Assembly: GCA_041572275.1 (NCBI GenBank)
Contig: JBFFSQ010000124.1
Location: forward strand, 1 to 8,598
Source of the DNA: JBFFSQ01 sp041572275
GTDB lineage: Bacteria; Pseudomonadota; Gammaproteobacteria; SZUA-229
Direction: 5' to 3'
DNA: 8,598 nt
Position numbers and translations under genes: made by a program
Notes under the pieces: generated by a model
Told to the model about the DNA's origin: nothing
The model's input: only the letters and a program-made list of their open reading frames with translations
Databases searched by the model: none
Shown here: piece by piece, positions 1 to 5,999 of the stretch
Numbering within the stretch: the first letter of the stretch is position 1
How the letters are laid out: each line of letters starts with the position of its first letter

Positions 1-405
1 CCTGACAAGATCCGCGATGTGATCGGTAAGGGTGGTGCAGTAATTCGCTCAATCACTGAAGAAACCGGCGTATCTATTGATATTGATGATGACGGTAATG
101 TGAAAATTGCGTCCAGTGATTTTGATGCAGCCGAAGCAGCCAAAACCCGTATTGAGCAGATTACAGCTGAGGCTGAAGTGGGTAAGGTTTATGATGGTAC
201 TGTTATCAAGATCATGGATTTCGGTGCATTTGTGCGCATTTTGCCGAATAAAGAAGGTCTGGTACACATTTCTCAGATCTCTGATGAACGCGTTGAGAAT
301 GTCAGTGACAAACTGACTGAAGGTGACGTGATCAAGGTGAAGGTGCTGGAAATTGATCGTCAGGGTCGTATCAGACTCAGTATGAAAGCTGTCGAAGCAG
401 CCTGA
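1..405 (+). CDS. pnp: Polynucleotide phosphorylase, C-terminal end (partial at left edge)
   Basis: This is the last 134 codons of PNPase, the phosphate-dependent 3'-5' exoribonuclease of RNA turnover; the catalytic RNase PH-like domains lie before the window. The frame is open from base 1. The KH domain is recognisable by its GxxG loop (IGKGG, visible residues 8-12) followed by the typical 'ITEETG..IDI.DDG.V.I' segment. The S1 domain spans about residues 59-129, with the characteristic 'G.V..I.DFGAFV' and 'GLVHISQI' strands and the closing 'GRIRLSMK'. The protein stops five residues after the S1 domain (AVEAA), so it lacks the longer acidic or basic tail seen after S1 in enterobacterial PNPase. 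The stop is TGA at 403-405, followed by an intrinsic terminator. The family assignment is very secure. Confidence 0.97.
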   Translation, partial: PDKIRDVIGKGGAVIRSITEETGVSIDIDDDGNVKIASSDFDAAEAAKTRIEQITAEAEVGKVYDGTVIKIMDFGAFVRILPNKEGLVHISQISDERVENVSDKLTEGDVIKVKVLEIDRQGRIRLSMKAVEAA

Positions 406-421
406 TTACACTGCATATAAA

Positions 422-451
422 GAAAAAAGGGGCTATTAGCCCCTTTTTTTT
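422..451 (+). terminator. Rho-independent terminator of pnp
   Basis: The arms GGGGCT (429-434) and AGCCCC (438-443) flank an ATT loop. An A6 run precedes the stem (423-428) and eight T's follow it (444-451), so the stem can extend by A-U pairs. It begins 17 nt after the pnp stop codon. The flanking A and T tracts make it structurally able to work in both directions, although no convergent gene is visible. Confidence 0.93.
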
Positions 452-651
452 GGCCGTTATCTAATATCGTTATCCTGGGTGTTATTCCTGTCGCTTAGTT
501 CAGCTGCTAGCCTGGTTTTCAATTTATACAGTTATTTACAGTGTATATCAAAAAAAAACTTTAAAAATACGATGTAAGCTATTATATTTAATAAAAAAAT
601 AAATCAGGTTGTGTTTTAAAGGACTAATCAGCACAAAGCGCGGTTCTTGTC
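452..651. other. AT-rich intergenic stretch without a convincing gene
   Basis: About 200 bases between the pnp terminator and the short ORF at 652. The part from about 520 to 620 is strongly AT-rich, with poly-A runs (for example 550-558 and 593-599). I see no supported coding region, tRNA or clear regulatory RNA. The only feature I would propose inside it is the promoter candidate at 560-588. Confidence 0.6.
560..588 (+). promoter_or_regulatory. Candidate sigma70-type promoter for the GGDEF-EAL transcript
   Basis: A -35-like TTTAAA (560-565, 4 of 6 to consensus) and a -10-like TATATT (583-588, 5 of 6) are separated by exactly 17 bp. The predicted start near 595 would give a leader of about 190 nt that includes the short ORF at 652-786. 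In DNA this AT-rich such matches arise easily by chance, so the call is tentative. Confidence 0.35.
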
Positions 652-786
652 ATGTTGGACGGTGAAGTGCGTATTGAGCATAAAAATGATCATCAGGAAT
701 TTCTGATTCAGACAGCAGGTCGTGTCAATACCGGCGATTTGTCAATTAAATACCTGTGGAACCTGGTTCCAGGGCAAGGTTTATAA
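652..786 (+). CDS. 44-codon ORF translationally coupled to the GGDEF-EAL gene (leader ORF or gene remnant)
   Basis: This ORF runs from ATG 652 to TAA 784-786 and encodes 44 residues. Its stop shares one base with the ATG of the GGDEF-EAL gene (TAATG), a typical coupling arrangement. No good Shine-Dalgarno sequence precedes ATG 652, which weakens the case for independent translation. The frame is open back to a TAA at 625-627, so only about eight extra codons are possible upstream. The peptide begins MLDGEVRIEH and contains a strand-turn-strand pattern with a 'GRVNTGDLSI' segment. This loosely resembles a piece of a cyclic-nucleotide-binding or FecR-like beta roll, so it could be the tail of a decayed upstream partner gene. 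It could equally be a leader peptide or chance. I do not recognise it as a named family. Confidence 0.35.
   Translation: MLDGEVRIEHKNDHQEFLIQTAGRVNTGDLSIKYLWNLVPGQGL
757..771 (+). repeat. Perfect 7-bp inverted repeat just upstream of the GGDEF-EAL ribosome binding site
   Basis: TGGAACC (757-763) and GGTTCCA (765-771) are exact reverse complements around a single T. In RNA it would fold as a shorter stem (UGGAA/UUCCA) with a CCUGG loop. It lies inside the last codons of the 44-codon ORF and ends 4 nt before the AAGG Shine-Dalgarno sequence. It could be a translational control hairpin or a protein-binding palindrome; no function is established. Confidence 0.5.
776..779 (+). promoter_or_regulatory. 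Ribosome binding site deciding the ATG 786 start
   Basis: AAGG at 776-779 sits 6 nt before ATG 786, a normal spacing. The in-frame GTG at 756 has no Shine-Dalgarno-like sequence before it. This supports ATG 786 as the real start of the GGDEF-EAL gene. Confidence 0.75.
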
Positions 787-3350
787 TGAGTCTGCTATCA
801 ATAAAAAAAATGATAAAACTGGACAGTATACGAAGTCGCTACATTGTCGGGGCTTTTTTCCTGTCGATTCTTTTTATTACCAGTGTATGGTTTACCCATA
901 TATCTATATCGGATGTGGTGAGCAGGACAGCACTTAATAGCCATGAGCGTAATCGACTCATTGAAACCCATCATCTGATCCGTGAAAAAATAAGAAAAAC
1001 CGAACAAATACTTCAGAGTTATCTGGTCAGCCCAGAGAAGCACGAATATGACCTGGTTATGCTGCAAATTGATGAATCAATCGGTTATGTGCAGCAGTTG
1101 ACAGAAACAGACTGGGTCAGTCACAACAAACTGCTGACAAAATCGATGCTGCTGATGGACGAGCTGAAGCAGTTTCGACAGGCAGCTGCTCAATTGATGG
1201 ATGTGCGTACGAACGCAGAGCAGTTGTTTCCTGCCTATACCACCATTAATCAGGTGATGCTGCCGCAAAGCAGGCAATTCATGTCGCATATGGAGTTCAT
1301 CATCGATGAACTGTCATCCCGTCTTACAGATCACAGAATTCATGCGCCTTACCGTCAGTTTAACCTGATTCGAGAAGAGTGGTCGGATATGGTGGGTGCG
1401 TTTCGAATGTATGTCGCAGCCAGGACCATGAGCCTGAGCTATCCAGTTGAAAGCAATCTCGAATTTGAGTCGGTGATTGAAACGCATTATTTGAATCTGC
1501 GTAAGCAGCTACAGTTCATGCAGCAACAACCAGCTGGCTTTGACCTGGGCCTACTGGCAGAAGGTATCGAGAGAGAAATCTCATCAATCCTGGAAAAGTG
1601 GTACCAGGGCTTTACAAAAACACGAAGTATCTACAGCAGTCAGCACTGGCGGCAAGATGACGCTTTGATGAGTCAGAGCATCCAGCCGCTGAACAAGCTT
1701 ATCTGGGGACACTTGAATGATATTGAGATATCACTGACATCGTCATCCGATTCTGATGTTGATCAGTTATCAATTGTCGCTTCTGAAGTGAATTATATTT
1801 TATGGATACGTATGTTAGTCGCGTTGGTGTTCATGATCATTGCATTTTATGGTTTCGAACGCTGGTTGCTGCAACCTGTGGCACAGATTGCACATGCCTT
1901 GAAGCTCGAAGCTGAAGGGCATGAAGTTGCAAAACTGCCACAGGCAAATACGCTGGAGACGCGCGAACTGGTTAAAGCTTTTGAGGATATGCGCTCTGAA
2001 GTACGTATACGTCAACGGGAACTAGAGCATCAGGCTATGCATGATAGCCTGACCAGCTTACCTAATCGCCTGTTTTTGCGGCGTAGCATGATAATGGCGA
2101 TTGAAGATGCGAATCAAAATAACCGATCGCTAGCACTGTTGATGATTGATCTGAATCGATTTAAAGAGATCAATGATACCTTGGGACATCATATCGGGGA
2201 TCGTGTCCTGCAACAAATTGGACCACGTTTCAAGCGACAACTGGATGAGCGGGATGTGTTGTCACGTCTAGGTGGTGATGAATTTGCTATTTTGCTGAGG
2301 GATGCGGACGCAGTCAGGGCTAGTGAAATGGCTCACAAGCTAAGCAAATGTCTGGATGAAGATCTTGATCTTAGTGAACAGGCTTTGCATGTGGGTTGTA
2401 GCATTGGCATTGCCCTGTATCCACAACATGGCTTGAATGAACAGTCATTATTGCAACGGGCCGATGTTGCCATGTATCAGGCAAAACAAAAAAATATTCG
2501 TTATGCCGTGTATGACGAAGATAAGGATGATCATAGCGTCTGGCAGTTATCACTGGAGGGTGAATTAAAACATGCTATCGAAGAGCGGCAGCTGGAGCTG
2601 TATTACCAGCCAAAAATTGATCTTGTTAGCAATCGAGTATCCGGTGTAGAGGCTCTGCTTAGATGGAATCACCCTGTCCATGGCCTGATTCCAGCGGATG
2701 AAATCCATTTGCTGGCAGAAAAAACCGGCTTGATTAAACCTCTGACTAAATGGGTTTTGGAAACGGTCGTTGAACAGCTGGCGCATTGGCATTCAGCCGA
2801 TATTGATCTCTATATTTCGGCGAATCTGTCAGTATGGAATCTGGAAGATCCGCGCTTGCTGGATTGTGTCACCAAAGAATTGAGAAAATGGAATGTTCCT
2901 GCTAACAAATTAACCCTTGAGATTACCGAAAGCGCAGTGATGGCTGATCCCGCCCATGCCTTGAAAACACTGAGCTTGCTGGCCATCCTGGGAATACGGC
3001 TGTCGATTGATGACTTTGGTATTGGCTTTTCCTCACTGCAATATCTGAAGAAGCTACCGGTGGCAGAAATTAAAATTGATAAGTCATTCGTGATGGATAT
3101 GATTATTGATGAAAATGATGCAGTCATTGTACGCTCGACAATTGCCCTGGCACACAATCTGGGCTTAACGGTCACTGCAGAGGGTGTTGAGAGCCAGGAA
3201 ATTTATGATTTACTGCATATACTAGGCAGTGATGAAGCGCAGGGTTATCACATGGCGCAGGCTATGTCGGTGCAGGATCTTGAGCAGTGGTTACAGGAGT
3301 CACGTTGGGGGCTGAATTATTCTGTGCCTCTGAAGCTGATCAAAACATAG
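786..3350 (+). CDS. Membrane-bound diguanylate cyclase/phosphodiesterase (GGDEF-EAL) with periplasmic sensor
   Basis: This is an 854-residue inner-membrane protein of cyclic-di-GMP turnover. Domains in order: a short basic N-terminus; TM1 at about residues 19-37; a helical, charged periplasmic sensor (about 40-335) of no recognised type; TM2 at about 338-357; a HAMP-like linker (about 358-415) with 'LLQPVAQIAHAL'; GGDEF from 'HDSLTSLPNR' (residue 419); and EAL to the C-terminus. The cyclase signature is intact (RLGGDEF, GGDEF at 496-500; DLNRFKEIND upstream). The residue that should be Arg in the RxxD inhibitory site is Asp (DERD), so feedback inhibition at this site is probably lost. The phosphodiesterase residues are all present: E622 of EALLRW, the Asn of SANLS, E712 of EITES, D742-D743 of DDFG, K763 of KIDKSFV, E799 of AEGVE and Q819 of QGY. 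Both activities are therefore possible by motif, though hybrid proteins often use only one. ATG 786 is preferred over GTG 756 because of its AAGG site and TAATG coupling. The signal sensed is unknown. Confidence 0.95.
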   Translation: MSLLSIKKMIKLDSIRSRYIVGAFFLSILFITSVWFTHISISDVVSRTALNSHERNRLIETHHLIREKIRKTEQILQSYLVSPEKHEYDLVMLQIDESIGYVQQLTETDWVSHNKLLTKSMLLMDELKQFRQAAAQLMDVRTNAEQLFPAYTTINQVMLPQSRQFMSHMEFIIDELSSRLTDHRIHAPYRQFNLIREEWSDMVGAFRMYVAARTMSLSYPVESNLEFESVIETHYLNLRKQLQFMQQQPAGFDLGLLAEGIEREISSILEKWYQGFTKTRSIYSSQHWRQDDALMSQSIQPLNKLIWGHLNDIEISLTSSSDSDVDQLSIVASEVNYILWIRMLVALVFMIIAFYGFERWLLQPVAQIAHALKLEAEGHEVAKLPQANTLETRELVKAFEDMRSEVRIRQRELEHQAMHDSLTSLPNRLFLRRSMIMAIEDANQNNRSLALLMIDLNRFKEINDTLGHHIGDRVLQQIGPRFKRQLDERDVLSRLGGDEFAILLRDADAVRASEMAHKLSKCLDEDLDLSEQALHVGCSIGIALYPQHGLNEQSLLQRADVAMYQAKQKNIRYAVYDEDKDDHSVWQLSLEGELKHAIEERQLELYYQPKIDLVSNRVSGVEALLRWNHPVHGLIPADEIHLLAEKTGLIKPLTKWVLETVVEQLAHWHSADIDLYISANLSVWNLEDPRLLDCVTKELRKWNVPANKLTLEITESAVMADPAHALKTLSLLAILGIRLSIDDFGIGFSSLQYLKKLPVAEIKIDKSFVMDMIIDENDAVIVRSTIALAHNLGLTVTAEGVESQEIYDLLHILGSDEAQGYHMAQAMSVQDLEQWLQESRWGLNYSVPLKLIKT

Positions 3351-3353
3351 GCA

Positions 3354-3412
3354 GTTTTGTTTATGACAGGCTCGTCAGCATACAAAGTCAGCTCAACAAA
3401 ACACTCTTTTTT
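3354..3412 (+). terminator. Possible weak terminator after the GGDEF-EAL gene
   Basis: GTTTTGTT (3354-3361) and AACAAAAC (3395-3402) are exact 8-bp reverse complements. They enclose a 33-nt segment that carries a small hairpin of its own (TGAC 3364-3367 with GTCA 3374-3377). A T6 run follows at 3407-3412, four bases after the stem. The stem is AT-rich and the loop is long, so this would be an inefficient terminator at best. It begins four bases after the TAG stop. Confidence 0.35.
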
Positions 3413-3461
3413 ATTGCGTAAGCAGTTGATTTACTGGATAAAAGTAATGCTGCTTCAGGTC

Positions 3462-3470
3462 TGCTATGAT
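3462..3470 (+). promoter_or_regulatory. Candidate extended -10 promoter of the envelope-protein operon
   Basis: TGCTATGAT at 3462-3470 combines the TGn extended -10 element with TATGAT (5 of 6 to the -10 consensus). No good -35 box lies 16-18 bp upstream, which is tolerated in extended -10 promoters. Transcription would start near 3477, leaving a leader of about 85 nt before ATG 3561. A second, weaker TTGTCG box (3485-3490) is also present. The call rests on sequence match alone. Confidence 0.35.
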
Positions 3471-3560
3471 TAAAAACTGTGTGCTTGTCGAATATATTTT
3501 GCGTCCAAGTATGCTTGAATACACTGTAATATATGCGATTTAATTTCACAGGTTGTGATT

Positions 3561-4088
3561 ATGTACAGAATTTTTAGGCAGCTGGTCATAGGATGGCTTC
3601 TGCTATATGGCAATATGCTATTTGCTGAAGATATATCCCGTGAACAGATCAAGGGTCTGGATGAACAGGTTCAGGACATTAAAAAAGATGTTCTGGATTT
3701 GACGGCTGAATTATCCGTGCTGGAAGAGAAGCTGTTGTTCCCTTCCAATACACAGGTTTCTTTTTTTGTGTCCTTGACTGAAGGCGACAGCTTTAAGCTG
3801 GATGCGGTGCAACTTAAACTGAATAGTAAGGTGGTTGCCCAGCATCTGTATACTTTCCGTGAGCTGGAAGCATTACAGAGTGGAGGCGTGCAGCGGGTTT
3901 ATACCGGTAATGTGAAGACTGGTGATCATGAGCTGGTGTTTAGTTATAGGGGACGATCGGCTTCGGGTGGTGAGTATAAACGCAGCGCCAGTTATACAGT
4001 CACTAAGGCAGTAGGTCCCAAGTTTGTTGAGATTAAGGTGGCCGGACCTGATTCCAGTCAGCAGGATATCCGTTTCAAGGATTGGTAA
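3561..4088 (+). CDS. Secreted protein of unknown function: N-terminal coiled coil plus beta-rich domain
   Basis: This 175-residue protein starts with a signal peptide: a basic start (MYRIFRQ), a hydrophobic core (LVIGWLLLY) and likely cleavage after LFA, near residue 22. Residues about 23-56 form a heptad-like charged coiled coil ('LDEQVQDIKKDVLDLTAEL'). The rest (about 60-175) alternates short hydrophobic strands with turns. It has a 'LDAVQLKLNSKVVAQHLY' segment and a 'GGVQRVY.GNV..GDHEL' segment, consistent with an Ig-like or PEGA-like beta-sandwich (inferred). It has no catalytic motif that I recognise. ATG 3561 is chosen over GTG 3555 because AGG at 3550-3552 is 8 nt from the former and only 2 nt from the latter. 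The next gene begins 3 nt after its stop, so the two are surely co-transcribed. It is probably a periplasmic partner of the two TPR proteins downstream; possibly the coiled coil mediates oligomer formation. Confidence 0.85.
   Translation: MYRIFRQLVIGWLLLYGNMLFAEDISREQIKGLDEQVQDIKKDVLDLTAELSVLEEKLLFPSNTQVSFFVSLTEGDSFKLDAVQLKLNSKVVAQHLYTFRELEALQSGGVQRVYTGNVKTGDHELVFSYRGRSASGGEYKRSASYTVTKAVGPKFVEIKVAGPDSSQQDIRFKDW
4077..4081 (+). promoter_or_regulatory. Shine-Dalgarno of the TPR/coiled-coil gene inside the preceding gene
   Basis: AAGGA at 4077-4081 lies within the last codons of the upstream gene and 10 nt before ATG 4092. Together with the 3-nt intergenic gap it indicates coupled expression of the two genes. 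Confidence 0.7.
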
Positions 4089-4091
4089 CCA

Positions 4092-5999
4092 ATGCGTGTT
4101 GTAGTCATCATTGGCCTGGTAATCTGGCAAGCGATACAGGGATCTGTAGTTGCCAGTGACAAAATACAGCCTGAACTGAGGGATCTGTTTTATGGTGAAG
4201 CGCTGTTTCATGCCTACCAGGACGACTATTTTACCGCTATCGCCAAACTCGATACCGAGTTAGGTCAGTATTATGCCCTTGATGAACCGGAACTGGATCC
4301 GTTTCATTATCATATTAACCAGGCCGAGTTCTCTGTCGGTGATCTGGAATTATCTTATCGTATGCACAAGCGTGCCGGTCGAGCCATTAAGGCAGTGCTT
4401 GAAGGCCAGGTCGATGAGGCGATACGTAACGAGGCTGCGTATCGTCTGGCAAAAATTTATTTCCAGAAAAAGCAACCGGTTAATGCTCTCCATGTCATCG
4501 AGAAAATCAGTGGTGAAATACCTGAAGTTATCGAGGAAGATGAAGCTTTTCTACGAGCCCAGATCTATATAGCAACCGGTCGTTTTACAGATGCAGTTAC
4601 GCTTTTACAGGGCATGGAAGGAAAAGGTAAATACCAGGGTTTCAGTGAATACAACCTGGCCATCGCTTTAATACAGGCCGGTAAAGAACAGGAAGGCCTG
4701 CAACAACTAGCTAAAGTAGGCCAGATTAGTTCCAGTGATCGTGAGGTTCTGGCGCTGAGAGATAAATCCAATCTCACCCTGGGTTATCGGTTATTGGAAA
4801 ATGGAACCCCAGAGCTGGCTAAACAGTATTTTAATCGGGTTCGCCTTGATGGGCCCTTTTCAAACCGGGCTTTGTTGGGCTCGGGCTGGGTAGATGTGGC
4901 ACTGGAGCAATTCGATCGTGCCCTGGTGCCCTGGACGCTATTGCATGAGCGGGCAAAAACCAATGAAGCCGTTCAGGAAGCGATGCTTGCTGTGCCTTAC
5001 GCGTATGGCAAACTGGATGTGTATGGCAAGGCGGCTCTGTTATACGGTCAGGCTATGGATGTATTTGGCAACGAAGTACAGCGACTTGACCGGTCCATTA
5101 AAAGTATCCGTGAAGGCAAGTTTATGGAGGCCCTGCTCAGAGATGAGGGGCGTCTGGATAGTGGTTGGTTGGTTAAATTAAGGGATCTTCCGGATACACC
5201 AGAAACCCATTATATGATGGATCTGATGGCATCCCATGATTTTCAGGAGTCACTGAAAAACTACCGTGAGATGACAGAGCTGAAGCAGCACATGGCGAGC
5301 TGGCTTGAAAGCCTGAGTGTCTATGAAGAGATAATAGACATTAGACGACGCTATTATGAGCCATTATTACCCGTGGTTGAGAAACAGTTCAAAACCCTGG
5401 ATTCAAGAATACGTTTACGACTGGAGCAGCGTGAGCGGCTTGATAAGCGTCTGAAAGCGATGTTGATCTCACGGCGACCTGAATATCTGGCAACTGTAGA
5501 TGAGCGTCTGGCTTCTGATCGGCTTAATCAAATTAATGTTTATCTGGCATCACATCCTAAGTTAAGAACAGAACAGGTAGTGGCCAGGATTAAGCGTTTA
5601 CAGGGTGTATTAACCTGGCGTGTGAATTCTGAATATGATCAACGGTTAACCGATGCCTATAACCACCTGCATGAACTGGATGATGGTATTGAAAAACTGC
5701 AACGGGTGTATGCTTCGTTTATCCGAACCCGGCAGGCAGCGACCCAGAGTTATGAAGGTTACACCATCCCCATCCAGATGTTGCGCACCAAGTTACAGGC
5801 AGCACAGGCCAAGGTAAAGGCACTGATTGCACGCCAGGGGCGAATGATGGAGACACTGGCAATCAATGAACTGGATCGTCGCCGTAAACGACTGGAGGAA
5901 TATCAGGTTAAAGCTCGCTTTGCCATGGCTGAGAGCTATGACCGAGCCACTAAAGCGGCCGAAGAGGCTCGTGCTGAAGAGGCACGTAAACAGCAATGA
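4092..5999 (+). CDS. Periplasmic TPR and coiled-coil protein, envelope-machine component
   Basis: This 635-residue protein has an N-terminal signal peptide (MRVVVIIGLVIWQ...) with probable cleavage after VVA, about residue 22, and no lipobox Cys. Residues about 28-345 consist of TPR-like helix pairs, for example 'NEAAYRLAKIYFQKKQPVNALHVI', 'AFLRAQIYIATGRFTDAVTLL' and 'YNLAIALIQAGKEQEGLQQL'. This forms a protein-binding solenoid. From about residue 385 to the end it is charged, Arg/Lys/Glu/Gln-rich helix with coiled-coil character, ending in an Ala-Glu-Arg-rich tail (AAEEARAEEARKQQ). I see no enzyme motif. Its likely role is a scaffold in the periplasm. It sits between the small secreted protein and a TPR lipoprotein, overlapping the latter by ATGA. 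The combination resembles the TPR periplasmic parts of Glt/Agl-type machines (GltC/GltD-like in role), but this is architectural analogy, not a demonstrated orthology. Confidence 0.87.
   Translation: MRVVVIIGLVIWQAIQGSVVASDKIQPELRDLFYGEALFHAYQDDYFTAIAKLDTELGQYYALDEPELDPFHYHINQAEFSVGDLELSYRMHKRAGRAIKAVLEGQVDEAIRNEAAYRLAKIYFQKKQPVNALHVIEKISGEIPEVIEEDEAFLRAQIYIATGRFTDAVTLLQGMEGKGKYQGFSEYNLAIALIQAGKEQEGLQQLAKVGQISSSDREVLALRDKSNLTLGYRLLENGTPELAKQYFNRVRLDGPFSNRALLGSGWVDVALEQFDRALVPWTLLHERAKTNEAVQEAMLAVPYAYGKLDVYGKAALLYGQAMDVFGNEVQRLDRSIKSIREGKFMEALLRDEGRLDSGWLVKLRDLPDTPETHYMMDLMASHDFQESLKNYREMTELKQHMASWLESLSVYEEIIDIRRRYYEPLLPVVEKQFKTLDSRIRLRLEQRERLDKRLKAMLISRRPEYLATVDERLASDRLNQINVYLASHPKLRTEQVVARIKRLQGVLTWRVNSEYDQRLTDAYNHLHELDDGIEKLQRVYASFIRTRQAATQSYEGYTIPIQMLRTKLQAAQAKVKALIARQGRMMETLAINELDRRRKRLEEYQVKARFAMAESYDRATKAAEEARAEEARKQQ

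Noticed and set aside
550..600. Poly-A-rich stretch considered as an UP element, curved DNA or a replication-origin-like AT-rich region
   Set aside because: I saw no DnaA-box cluster or phased A-tract pattern. AT-richness alone fits an ordinary promoter region.
756..785. GTG 756 as an earlier start of the GGDEF-EAL gene, adding 10 residues
   Set aside because: It has no Shine-Dalgarno sequence and lies at the edge of the inverted repeat, whereas ATG 786 has AAGG at 6-nt spacing and TAATG coupling.
2810..3175. Reverse-strand 121-codon ORF inside the EAL domain
   Set aside because: It lies opposite highly conserved EAL motifs and its composition is that of an antisense shadow.
3873..4211. Reverse-strand 112-codon ORF spanning the junction of two + strand genes
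   Set aside because: It has no recognisable domain and overlaps two well-supported exported proteins with matching start signals.
4894..5181. + strand 95-codon ORF in another frame within the TPR gene
   Set aside because: It is Trp/Cys/Met-rich with no domain or start signal, nested in a continuous TPR coding frame.
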